A stretch of 64,000 bases of DNA from Duganella sp. sic0402 (GTDB lineage Bacteria > Pseudomonadota > Gammaproteobacteria > Burkholderiales > Burkholderiaceae_D). The position numbers were made by a program, and so were the translations under genes. The DNA lies in contig NZ_JAHUWK010000001.1 of NCBI RefSeq assembly GCF_019219065.1, positions 62,001 to 126,000 on the forward strand, in the 5' to 3' direction. Numbering within the stretch: position 1 is the stretch's first letter; every line of letters starts with the position of its first letter. Shown here piece after piece: positions 46,414 to 54,706 of the stretch. The notes under the pieces are model-generated. The model ran no database searches, was not told where the DNA came from, and worked only from the letters and a program-made list of their open reading frames with translations.

Positions 46414-47898
46414 ATGTTGGACCTTTACAGCCGGTCGAGCAGCACGGGTGTATTTTTCAATCCAGCCGCCGAACACCGCGCGGCATTTCAATCTTGTTGC
46501 GGGGAAATGTTCTCTCAGCTGACGCTGTGCGAGCACCTCGACGCCACCGTCACCGCCTTGGCCAAGCAGGACGCCAGTCTGCTGATACTAGACCTGAGCG
46601 GCTTTGAAAAAATGAGTGAACTGGCTGGTATTGGCGCCTTGATACGTGGCCGCGCCGGCGGTCGCGTGCTGGTGCTGTGTGACTACAAGCACAGCGCCTG
46701 GCTGCCCGAGCTGATGGCCTATGGCAGCATCGATTACCACTTATGCCCGGTGCCGGACACTGATATGCAGCAGGCCGTGCGGCAGGCGCTGGCAGTGCCT
46801 GCGGACTCCGCCGCCGCCATGCAGCAGCAAATACTGGACAAGGAAAAGGAACTGCGCGCTCTGCTCGGCGTTCAGCGCAGCATGCAGCGCGCGCTCGGCG
46901 GCATAGAAAGCGTGTCGCTGACGGCGTCGCAAGTCTGCCTGGCTTTGTGTAACTTCCCTGGCGTACGACATACGGCCGTGCTGCACATGAAGCCGCGCGG
47001 CGATCTGCAACTGGTGGCGCAGGAAGCACGCAATCATCTCGATCTGGGACGGCTGCTGCAACGGCGCGACCATCTGCTGCAATCGCCGCTGCGCGATGTG
47101 TTCCCGCCGCTGATGGCGGTGGCGCGCGGCGAGATGGTGCTGCTGGACGCGCCGGAAAAAGCCGGCGACCCGGAGCTGGCGATGGCGCTGCATGACCGCA
47201 ATGTGCGCATGGTGCTGGCGCTGCCCTTGCGCGCGGAGGCGGGCGGCCCGGAAATCGGCGCCATCTGTTTGATGTTTGACCGGCATATCAGCTTCTCGCG
47301 CGAGCAGTTTGCCTGCTTCGCCAGCCTGGCGCAGTTTGTCAGCTTCGCGCTCGGCATGAGCGAATTGAAGCATCAGAACGATGCCTTGTCCGGCCAGCTG
47401 TCGCAGCTGAACACCACGGACGCGGTGACAGGCGCCGCCAACCGCCGCGTCGGCGAGGATAAGCTGGAAAGCGAGATTCTGCGCGCGCGCCGCTATGGGT
47501 TGCCGCTGGCGGTGCTGTCCTTCGATGTCGGCAGCTTCCGTTCCGCAAACGATTTATACAGTTCCGCGGTCGGCGAGGACGCGCTGCGCAAGATCGCTGA
47601 AACGGTCAGTGGCCGGCTGCGTAACTCGGACACGCTGGCGCGCATGCGCGGCGCGGAATTCCTGATCGTCGCCACGCATACCACCTCGGCCGACGCGATC
47701 CGGCTGGCGGAAAAATTGCGCGGTGCGGTCAGCGAGGCCGATCTGCCGGGCGCCGGATTTGGCGCGACCCTCAGTATTAGTCTGAGCGTGGCCGAAGTTG
47801 GCGCGGAAGAAGCGGCGCCCGCCGTGCTGGATCGCCTGGACACGGCACTGCACCGCGCCAAGCGCTCCGGCCGCAACTGCATCGAGCTGGCTGCCTGA
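46414..47898 (+). CDS. Receiver-like/GAF/degenerate GGDEF protein
   Basis: The 494-residue protein has a receiver-like N-terminus without a clear phosphorylation pocket (about 1-125), a helix, a GAF-like domain (about 160-320) and a GGDEF domain (about 335-490). The catalytic signature reads RGAEF (residues 412-416) and the metal-binding segment is DVGSF instead of D-x-D-x-F, so diguanylate cyclase activity is improbable. The start at ATG 46414 has AGGGAG seven nt upstream; an earlier ATG (46393) does not. It diverges from the SDR-ku operon. Confidence 0.85.
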   Translation: MLDLYSRSSSTGVFFNPAAEHRAAFQSCCGEMFSQLTLCEHLDATVTALAKQDASLLILDLSGFEKMSELAGIGALIRGRAGGRVLVLCDYKHSAWLPELMAYGSIDYHLCPVPDTDMQQAVRQALAVPADSAAAMQQQILDKEKELRALLGVQRSMQRALGGIESVSLTASQVCLALCNFPGVRHTAVLHMKPRGDLQLVAQEARNHLDLGRLLQRRDHLLQSPLRDVFPPLMAVARGEMVLLDAPEKAGDPELAMALHDRNVRMVLALPLRAEAGGPEIGAICLMFDRHISFSREQFACFASLAQFVSFALGMSELKHQNDALSGQLSQLNTTDAVTGAANRRVGEDKLESEILRARRYGLPLAVLSFDVGSFRSANDLYSSAVGEDALRKIAETVSGRLRNSDTLARMRGAEFLIVATHTTSADAIRLAEKLRGAVSEADLPGAGFGATLSISLSVAEVGAEEAAPAVLDRLDTALHRAKRSGRNCIELAA

Positions 47899-47950
47899 TA
47901 AATTACACTCGTCATGTATAATGCCGTCAGATTGGATGCAGGAGACGAGC

Positions 47951-48517
47951 ATGAAGGTCAGCAGGGAACAAGCAGCGCTCAACCGCGAGCGCATCATCGA
48001 GACGGCCGCGCGGCTGTTTCGTGAAAAAGGCTACGACGGCATCGGCGTGGCCGATCTGATGAAAAGCGCCGGCCTCACGCACGGCGGCTTTTACGGTCAT
48101 TTCGCTTCCAAGGAAGACTTGCTGGCGGAAGCTGCCGCGTACGCGCTGAAAAAATCGGTGGATCGCTGGCAGGGCTATGTGGCGGCTGGGCGCGACACGG
48201 CGCTGGAAAAAATTAGCGACGGCTATCTGACGGCGCAGCACCGCGACCATCCTGAAAACGGCTGTTCGGTGACGGCGCTGGGCGCGGATGTCGCACGCCT
48301 CGGCCCCAAGGCGCGCCACGCGATGACCGAAGGCGCGCGCGGCCAGCTGGCGGTACTGGAGCAGCTGATGCCCGGTGCGGATGTTGCGGCGCAGCGCAGG
48401 CAGGCGCTGGCCAAGTATGCGTCAATGATCGGCGCGATTGTCTTGTCGCGCGCGGTGGATGACGATGCGCTGTCGCTGGAGATCCTCGACGCGGTGAAAG
48501 ATGCGCTGCAGGGCTGA
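47951..48517 (+). CDS. TetR family transcriptional regulator
   Basis: The 188-residue protein has a TetR helix-turn-helix: NRERIIETAARLFREKGYDG, VADLMKSAGLTHGGFYGHFASKEDLL (cited in parts) and a C-terminal ligand domain with GCSVTALGADVARLG. The latter is typical of the TetR_C_... group near YcdC/AcrR-like repressors of enzymes or pumps. ATG at 47951 has GGAGACG just before. It precedes the fucosidase gene by 73 bp on the same strand; no pump is adjacent, so the target is unclear. Confidence 0.92.
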   Translation: MKVSREQAALNRERIIETAARLFREKGYDGIGVADLMKSAGLTHGGFYGHFASKEDLLAEAAAYALKKSVDRWQGYVAAGRDTALEKISDGYLTAQHRDHPENGCSVTALGADVARLGPKARHAMTEGARGQLAVLEQLMPGADVAAQRRQALAKYASMIGAIVLSRAVDDDALSLEILDAVKDALQG

Positions 48518-48590
48518 GTGCGTCATTTTTCCGCTGGCTTGGTGAATTTCGTCATTGAGAAGTCGGCCGCCTGCGTGCAGAATGGGGCGC

Positions 48591-51020
48591 ATGGAGACGA
48601 CACGACGCAGTTTTATCATCACGGCGGGGCTGGCTGCGGCTTTTCCCGGTTTAGCGAAGGCCGCTGTGCAGGCCACCACGCGCGGAGCGCAGGAGAGCCT
48701 GTCGCTGTGGTACGAGCAGGCTGCGGCGCAATGGGTGGAGGCGCTGCCGGTCGGTAATGGCCGGCTTGGCGCCATGTGCTTCGGGCGCATCGCGCAGGAG
48801 CGCATCCAGCTCAATGAGGACACGCTGTTTGCCGGCGGCCCGTATGATCCCAATAATCCCCTGTCGCTGGCGGCCTTGCCGCAAGTGCGCGCGCTGATCG
48901 ATCAGGCCAGATTCAGCGAGGCGGCACAGCTGATTTCATCATCGATGATGGGCGTGCCCAAGACGCAGATGCCATACGGCGCGGCCGGCGATCTGCTGCT
49001 GGACTTCCATGGACTTAGTGGCGGCACGGCTTACCGCCGCTGGCTGGACCTGGACACCGCGATTAGCGCCACCCGCTTCAGCGACGGCAAGACGCAGTAC
49101 AAACGCGAGGTGTTTGCCAGCGCTGCGGATCAGGTGATTGCGATTCGCCTGAGCGCCACCAATGGCCTGCTGAATTTTGACCTGTCTTACCGCCATCCTT
49201 TGAAAGCCAACTATGGCGTCACGGATTACACCGGCGCGAAGGCGACCGCCGCCGCCGCACCGATGCCATGGGATTACCGCGAACCGCTGCGTGCCAGCGA
49301 ACGTCCGTCCAGTTTATCGGTGCGTGCTGATGGAGCGGATGCGCTGCTGATTGAAGGCCGCAATATCGATGCGGCCGGCATTCCTGCTGCCTTGCGCTAT
49401 GCGGTGCGCGTGCAGGCGCTGGGTGATGGCAGCATCACGCCGCGTGATGATCGCATCGAAGTACGCGGTGCAAGCACGGTCACGCTGCTAGTGGCTGCGG
49501 CTACCAGCTATGTCAATTACGCCGATGTCAGCGGCGATCCGGTCGGCACGGTGCGCGCGCAGACGGCGGCCGCCGCCGCCAAGCCGTATGCACGGCTGCG
49601 CAGCGCACATGTGCATGCGCACCAGAGGCTGTTCCGCCGCCTGTCGCTGCGGCTGGGCTCCGGCGCGCCCGATCCGCGCCCCACCAATCAGCGTATCGCC
49701 GTCGCCGAGCAGCAGCCGGATGCCGGGCTGGCGGCGTTGTACGTGCAGTACGGACGCTATCTGCTGTTGTCGTCGTCGCGGCCGGGCAGTCAGCCCGCGA
49801 ATCTGCAAGGGCTGTGGAACGAAGGTGTCAATCCACCGTGGGGCGGCAAGTACACCATCAACATCAACACGCAGATGAATTACTGGCCGGCAGAATCGGC
49901 CAATCTGGGCGAATGCGTCGAGCCGCTGCTGCGCATGGTCGAGGATTTGAGTGTGACCGGCGCCGTCACCGCTAGCAAAAGCTATGGCGCGCGCGGCTGG
50001 ATGGCGCATCACAACACCGATCTGTGGCGTGCGGCAGCGCCGATCGACGGGCCGCTGTGGGGTATGTGGCCATGCGGCGGGGCGTGGCTGTGCCAGGCCC
50101 TGTGGGATCACTACGATTACAGCCCGGACAGCGCTTACCTGCGCCGCATTTATCCGCTGTTGAAAGGTGCGTCGCTGTTCTTTATCGATACACTGGTTGA
50201 GGATCCGCAGGGCCGGGGATGGGTGACATCGCCATCAATCTCGCCGGAAAATGAACATCACAAAGGTGTCGCGACGTGTGCCGGTCCGGCAATGGACCGG
50301 CAAATCATCCGCGACCTGTTTGGCTGGACGCTGAAGGCGCACGCGCTGCTGGGTGACAGCGACGCCGCCTTCGCCGCCGAACTGGAAGCCAAGCGCGCGC
50401 GCCTGCCGCCCGACCGCGTTGGCGCGCAAGGCCAGTTGCAGGAGTGGCTGGAGGACTGGGACGCCGGCGCGCCGGAGCAAAAACACCGCCATGTGTCGCA
50501 TCTGTATGGTGTCTACCCGAGCGAGCAAATCAATGTGCGCGACACGCCGGAGCTGGTGGCTGCGGCCAAAGTCACGCTGAATACGCGCGGTGACAAATCC
50601 ACCGGCTGGGCCACCGCCTGGCGGCTGGCGCTGTGGACGCGCATGGGCGAGGGCGAGCGGGCGTACGCGATCCTGCAAGGGCTGCTCGGCCCCGAGCGCA
50701 CCTACCCGAATATGTTCGACGCCCATCCGCCGTTCCAGATCGACGGCAATTTCGGCGGCACGGCGGCGATTCTGGAAATGCTGGTGCAATCCTGGGGCGG
50801 CGAAATCCGCCTGCTGGCAGCACTGCCGCAAGCCTGGCCGGAAGGCTCGGTACGCGGCGTCCGCGCCCGTGGCGGCGTGGAGCTGGATCTGGACTGGTCG
50901 CAAGGCAAGCTAAAACAGCTTCTACTACGCGGCCAGCCCGGCCAGAAAGTCAAAGTCCGCCATGGCGAGCATCTGACCGAAATGACCCTCGACGCCAAGG
51001 GCCGCGCTAGAATGCAGTGA
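48591..51020 (+). CDS. GH95 alpha-L-fucosidase-type glycoside hydrolase, Tat-exported
   Basis: The 809-residue protein from ATG 48591 starts with a twin-arginine signal (TTRRSFIITAGLAAAFPG). It has the GH95 fold: N-terminal beta domain (LPVGNGRLGAMCFGR, IQLNEDTLFAGGPYDPNNP), catalytic (alpha/alpha)6 barrel and a C-terminal beta part. Active-site residues seen in Bifidobacterium AfcA are all present: Asn424 and Asn426 in NINTQMNYW, Glu553 in SPENEH and Asp718 in FQIDGNFGG. It would release fucose (or galactose) from plant or host glycans. It stands alone, without a fucose catabolic cluster. Confidence 0.92.
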   Translation: METTRRSFIITAGLAAAFPGLAKAAVQATTRGAQESLSLWYEQAAAQWVEALPVGNGRLGAMCFGRIAQERIQLNEDTLFAGGPYDPNNPLSLAALPQVRALIDQARFSEAAQLISSSMMGVPKTQMPYGAAGDLLLDFHGLSGGTAYRRWLDLDTAISATRFSDGKTQYKREVFASAADQVIAIRLSATNGLLNFDLSYRHPLKANYGVTDYTGAKATAAAAPMPWDYREPLRASERPSSLSVRADGADALLIEGRNIDAAGIPAALRYAVRVQALGDGSITPRDDRIEVRGASTVTLLVAAATSYVNYADVSGDPVGTVRAQTAAAAAKPYARLRSAHVHAHQRLFRRLSLRLGSGAPDPRPTNQRIAVAEQQPDAGLAALYVQYGRYLLLSSSRPGSQPANLQGLWNEGVNPPWGGKYTININTQMNYWPAESANLGECVEPLLRMVEDLSVTGAVTASKSYGARGWMAHHNTDLWRAAAPIDGPLWGMWPCGGAWLCQALWDHYDYSPDSAYLRRIYPLLKGASLFFIDTLVEDPQGRGWVTSPSISPENEHHKGVATCAGPAMDRQIIRDLFGWTLKAHALLGDSDAAFAAELEAKRARLPPDRVGAQGQLQEWLEDWDAGAPEQKHRHVSHLYGVYPSEQINVRDTPELVAAAKVTLNTRGDKSTGWATAWRLALWTRMGEGERAYAILQGLLGPERTYPNMFDAHPPFQIDGNFGGTAAILEMLVQSWGGEIRLLAALPQAWPEGSVRGVRARGGVELDLDWSQGKLKQLLLRGQPGQKVKVRHGEHLTEMTLDAKGRARMQ

Positions 51021-51156
51021 AGCCCACTGGCCGCTGGTAATCGTTAAACCCGGAGCAAAAGGTGACGCCGGGATTGAACACATTATTTTCAAGCGCGGCC
51101 GGTATGACGTGGTCGTTTCTGCACCACGGCCTCACGAAGCAAGCGAGCAGCCCAAA

Positions 51157-52335
51157 TTAGATTTGGGACTGAGACGTAGGAATCTGGCGACCTTCGCCAT
51201 GCATAGATTCCACCGCATCGAAGATAGGCGCCAATGCGCGTTCCAGGGCATCCGCAGTGTCGTTGCCACTCTGGTTGGTGATGATGAAAACGCCCAGCTG
51301 ATACTTCGGCACGATGTAGATATAGCTTTGTGCGCGTGGAACCCCACCGTGATGCACGTAGTGGGTGCCTAGTTGCTGGGTCTTCCCGATGTTCCAGAAG
51401 TAAGCAATGCTGAAGTCGTCCTGGAAGCGCACCAGCGGTAGGTGAGACTCGCGCACGGCGGGATGGGCGCCCAGCTGCAAGCGAAGGTACTTGGCCATAT
51501 CCGGCATGGTTGACTTGACATTGCCGGCAGCGCCCCATGGCAGTTGCGGCATCGGCGTGGTGGCGATCGGATTATCGCTGTGGTAGCCGGGCGCAAGCCG
51601 GGCGGCGTCCTTGTCGGTCAAGCGTAGCTGCGTGTTATGCATGCCCGCTTCGCGCGCCAGAAATGTGGCTAACAACGATTCGTAAGGCTCGCCGTAGATT
51701 TTTTCCAGCGTATGGGCGACCAGCTCGGTGCCTGCACTGGAATAGGCATAGTCTTTGCCCAGCGGCCCTTTGATATGGACCGTGTGCAGGTCTTGCCAAA
51801 ACCGCTCGCGGCTGTAGTGAGCGTACGCGGCATTGAGTTTGGCCGGTGTGCCATGCGCGGTGAAGTCTTTCAAGATCGTGTTCACCGACAGTGGCAACAT
51901 GCCAGGCATTGTGCTGGTATGCGTTACCAGGTGGCGCAGCCGGATGGGGCCTTGTTCAATTTGCAAATTCGGATAGGCCGATGGCAAGTACTGCTGCACC
52001 GGATCGTCGAGCGATGCTTTGCCTTCGCGTACCGCGTTTGCCATCAGCAGGCCGGCAAAGGTTTTGCTGACCGAACCTATTTCGTAGATCGTCGTGTCAT
52101 CGGGAGTATCTGCCTTGCCGAGTTCCAGTTCCCCCCGGTGCAGGATGAATTCTTTATCCTGATAAACCACCGCGATTGATGTGGCATGCAGTAATTTTTC
52201 CTTCAGAAGCGAGGATGCAGCGCGATCCATCGCTGAGGAGATATCACGCGCCGGAGCAGAACCGACCGGTTTGCAAGCCGCCAGTATCAGCGCGGATCCG
52301 GCAATCACAACGCGAAAATTGTTCACTGGACGCAC
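51157..52335 (-). CDS. Class-C beta-lactamase/esterase-like serine hydrolase lipoprotein
   Basis: The 392-residue protein has a lipobox ILAAC (Cys21) and the beta-lactamase family motifs: SxxK as S88-V-S-K91 in EIGSVSKTFAG, Y-S-S in YAYSSAGTELV and HHGGV in the place of KTG. This family also contains D,D-peptidases and EstB-type esterases, so beta-lactam resistance cannot be claimed. It may act on peptidoglycan or small esters in the periplasm. It is followed toward the left by a 136-bp gap to the fucosidase gene. Confidence 0.9.
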   Translation of the reverse strand: MRPVNNFRVVIAGSALILAACKPVGSAPARDISSAMDRAASSLLKEKLLHATSIAVVYQDKEFILHRGELELGKADTPDDTTIYEIGSVSKTFAGLLMANAVREGKASLDDPVQQYLPSAYPNLQIEQGPIRLRHLVTHTSTMPGMLPLSVNTILKDFTAHGTPAKLNAAYAHYSRERFWQDLHTVHIKGPLGKDYAYSSAGTELVAHTLEKIYGEPYESLLATFLAREAGMHNTQLRLTDKDAARLAPGYHSDNPIATTPMPQLPWGAAGNVKSTMPDMAKYLRLQLGAHPAVRESHLPLVRFQDDFSIAYFWNIGKTQQLGTHYVHHGGVPRAQSYIYIVPKYQLGVFIITNQSGNDTADALERALAPIFDAVESMHGEGRQIPTSQSQI

Positions 52336-52350
52336 CTTGGGTGCAGCGGA

Positions 52351-52815
52351 TTATTTTGCATAGTTTGGACACGTGCCTTCGTCTACACTGTACCGTAGCG
52401 CGATCACATAGCCTGCATCCGCGTACCGGGTCAGCAACATTGCTTCAGCCGTGTTGTAGGTGCCGCCGTTTAAAGCGCGGTCGATGAAGCAAACTTTCAA
52501 GTCCTCAAACCCGTCGCCATTGAAGTCTCCCCGGCCGACGATGCGAAGTTCGTACAGCCAATCGCCCGGCGTCAAAAAGACGGCGGAATCCTCCGTGACC
52601 TGGCTAGGCTTCATGCCGAAATCTAAAAAGGTGCGTTTTGCTGGCGTCCGGCGTGGACCAAGCGAGCTGCGGATCGTGGCCAGGTCGAATTTCTCTGAAA
52701 GAAAGCGCCCTAAATCCCTGTCAGGAAAGTAGCTCACCCCGCTCGCGGCTTGAGAGGGGCCGATCAACAGAAAGGAAAAAAACAAGCCGTTGACTATCCG
52801 GGTAAGCTTGATCAC
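52351..52815 (-). CDS. Secreted hypothetical protein with EF-hand-like loop
   Basis: The 154-residue protein has a signal peptide (VNGLFFSFLLIGPSQA) and a segment D-F-N-G-D-G-F-E-D (in GRGDFNGDGFEDLKV), which has the D-x-N-x-D-G-x-x-D spacing of dockerin or FG-GAP calcium loops. Two Cys (in KVCFID and GTCPNY) could be bonded. I do not recognise the family. It lies 15 bp upstream of the serine hydrolase gene on the same strand, so they are probably co-transcribed. Confidence 0.78.
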   Translation of the reverse strand: MIKLTRIVNGLFFSFLLIGPSQAASGVSYFPDRDLGRFLSEKFDLATIRSSLGPRRTPAKRTFLDFGMKPSQVTEDSAVFLTPGDWLYELRIVGRGDFNGDGFEDLKVCFIDRALNGGTYNTAEAMLLTRYADAGYVIALRYSVDEGTCPNYAK

Positions 52816-52913
52816 CGATGACTCCTGGCCCTGGGAATATAAACTTGCTCATCTTACTTGTTTTGCGACTGTAAACATTCACGCATTGTTGCATATGCGT
52901 TAATTGAGCACGG

Positions 52914-53720
52914 TTATCGCTGCTGCGGGAGCAGAGGATTGAGCAGTTGGCCGGACAGGCTTGCGGCTTGCGGCGTATCGGTGCCGTATTCGGCAGGCCA
53001 GTGCTGCGGTAGATAGTGGGTGCCGAACAAGCGATCGAGCATCGGCAGGGTGGCGGCGTAGTTGCGGTTGATATGCTCGTGGCGGCTATGGTGCCAGTGG
53101 TGGAAAGCTGGCGTGGCCACCAGCCATTCCAGCGGACCCAGGCGCCAGCGCAGGTTGGCGTGGATGAAGAATCCCCACAGCGTCCCTGTCACCAGCAGCA
53201 AGGCCGGTGCGCCGCTGCCGGCCACGCTCGGACCGGCCAGTCCCAGCAGATACAAGGGCACCAGCCCGAACAGGCGGGTGATCACCATGTCCACCGGATG
53301 CGTGCGGGTGTTGGCGAGGAAGTGCATATGCTCGGTGCTGTGGTGCACGGCGTGAAAGCGCCACAGCCACGGCAGTTCGTGACTGAGCCGGTGGCCCCAG
53401 TAGAAACCGATTTCGCCAACCACAAACACCAGCGCGATGCGGCCGGCCACCGGTAGCGACTGCACCATATCGGTCAGCGCCGTCGGCACGATATGCTGCG
53501 CGATCACCGCCAGCAAGGCCGCCGGAATGCTGAGCAGAACGATCGGCACCAGGCTGCTCATCGCGTAATATGCCAGGTTGTGCAGCAGTTCGCGGCGCGG
53601 GCGCGGCGCATGACGCGCGCCGAACCAGCGCTCCAGCGGCACGAACAGCGCCGTCAGCAGCACCAGCCAGACGCTGAGGCGCAGCACGGCGGCGACGAAT
53701 TCACCGGCGGACGGCAGCAT
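52914..53720 (-). CDS. Fatty acid hydroxylase (sterol desaturase) superfamily membrane protein
   Basis: The 268-residue protein has four to five membrane segments and the three His clusters of the di-iron hydroxylase family: GHRLSH, HAVHHS and HHWHHSRHEH. It would be an iron- and oxygen-dependent hydroxylase or desaturase of a lipid; substrate unknown. The PEP-CTERM gene begins upstream on the same strand and ends 18 bp before it, so one transcript is likely. Confidence 0.9.
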   Translation of the reverse strand: MLPSAGEFVAAVLRLSVWLVLLTALFVPLERWFGARHAPRPRRELLHNLAYYAMSSLVPIVLLSIPAALLAVIAQHIVPTALTDMVQSLPVAGRIALVFVVGEIGFYWGHRLSHELPWLWRFHAVHHSTEHMHFLANTRTHPVDMVITRLFGLVPLYLLGLAGPSVAGSGAPALLLVTGTLWGFFIHANLRWRLGPLEWLVATPAFHHWHHSRHEHINRNYAATLPMLDRLFGTHYLPQHWPAEYGTDTPQAASLSGQLLNPLLPQQR

Positions 53721-53738
53721 GGCGATGCGCAGGTCCGC

Positions 53739-54482
53739 TTAGTTCAGGGCGCGCGCGACGGTACGGCGGCGGGTCGCAAAACCGACCAGGCCCAAGCCGA
53801 CGGCCATCATGCCCCAGGTCGACGGCTCAGGCACGGCAGCGGTCAGCGAGACGCTATCGAGCAGCAGGAACGGTGGCGCGCCCGGCGAGCCTTGTGCCAG
53901 GAAGGACAGCACTTGCGTGGCGCCGGTGGCGGTGAAGGTCATGCTCGACGTGCTCCAGCCGCTGAAGCCGCCGCTGGCGATGCTCAGTGCGCTGCTATTC
54001 TGCGTGCTGTTGCCGAACACGACTTGCCAGTAGTTGTTGCTGTTGGCGCCGTTAAAGCCGACTTGCTGCGCCAGCGCAGTGTCAAACGTCAGCGTGTATT
54101 TGCTGCCTGCAGTCAGGCCGGTAATGGTTTGCGACAGCACGCCAGGCCAGTATTGCGAATCCGAGGCGAAGAAATTGCCGCCGTTGGCCGATTTGGCCCA
54201 GTTGTTGTTTTCGCTTTTCAGCCAGATCGCCGAAGCGTCGGTGGTGGCGATACTGCTGTTGAGGACGAAGTTGTAGCCGCCGTCGTTACCATTGCTGCTG
54301 GTCCAGCCAGTCAGCGTGCTGCGGTCCGCGTCATTGGTGATCGACGAGGACAGTTGCTTGTTGGTGCCGTTGGTGGTGCTTTCGAAATTGCCGTTGCTAA
54401 CCAGGTTGCTTGCGGCGTGGGCCATGCCAGCGCTCAAGGCGGCAATGGCGGACAGGGACAGCAGTAGGGACTTGATGCGCAT
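53739..54482 (-). CDS. PEP-CTERM exported protein
   Basis: The 247-residue protein from ATG 54482 has a signal peptide (MRIKSLLLSLSAIAALSAG), a Asn/Ser/Thr/Gly-rich body starting NLVSNGNFES (a carbohydrate-binding-like start), and the sorting tail AAVPEPSTWGMMAVGLGLVG followed by an Arg-rich end. This tail is processed by exosortase in exopolysaccharide-producing bacteria; the exosortase genes are not in the window. Role at the cell surface or in the matrix is inferred. Confidence 0.93.
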   Translation of the reverse strand: MRIKSLLLSLSAIAALSAGMAHAASNLVSNGNFESTTNGTNKQLSSSITNDADRSTLTGWTSSNGNDGGYNFVLNSSIATTDASAIWLKSENNNWAKSANGGNFFASDSQYWPGVLSQTITGLTAGSKYTLTFDTALAQQVGFNGANSNNYWQVVFGNSTQNSSALSIASGGFSGWSTSSMTFTATGATQVLSFLAQGSPGAPPFLLLDSVSLTAAVPEPSTWGMMAVGLGLVGFATRRRTVARALN

Positions 54483-54706
54483 GTGCGACTCCAATAAATG
54501 ATAGACAGTGATGTTTAACTGCCGGCAATTTATTTGGGCCGACTGCGGCTTGACGATGAGCTTTTTGGAACGTCAAACTTGTTGCATAGGGTAATTCTAT
54601 CAGAATCTCACTCTTGCGGCGGGTTTCTATATGAGATTTTCGGATAAGTTAATTTGGTAAACGTATTTACGATAAACTACCGCCTTTCTGTACCCGTGGA
54701 ACAACA

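Noticed and set aside
51157-52335. Calling the serine hydrolase an antibiotic resistance beta-lactamase
   Set aside because: The SxxK and Tyr motifs are shared by esterases and D,D-peptidases, and HHGG in the third motif does not favour beta-lactamase.
54495-54560. Possible sigma-54 site upstream of the PEP-CTERM gene
   Set aside because: The GG and GC elements are separated by 12 nt where 10 are required.
54657-54670. Inverted repeat GTAAA-CGTA-TTTAC before the SulP gene as an operator
   Set aside because: Arms of 5 bp in an A+T-rich stretch are too likely by chance to report as a separate site.
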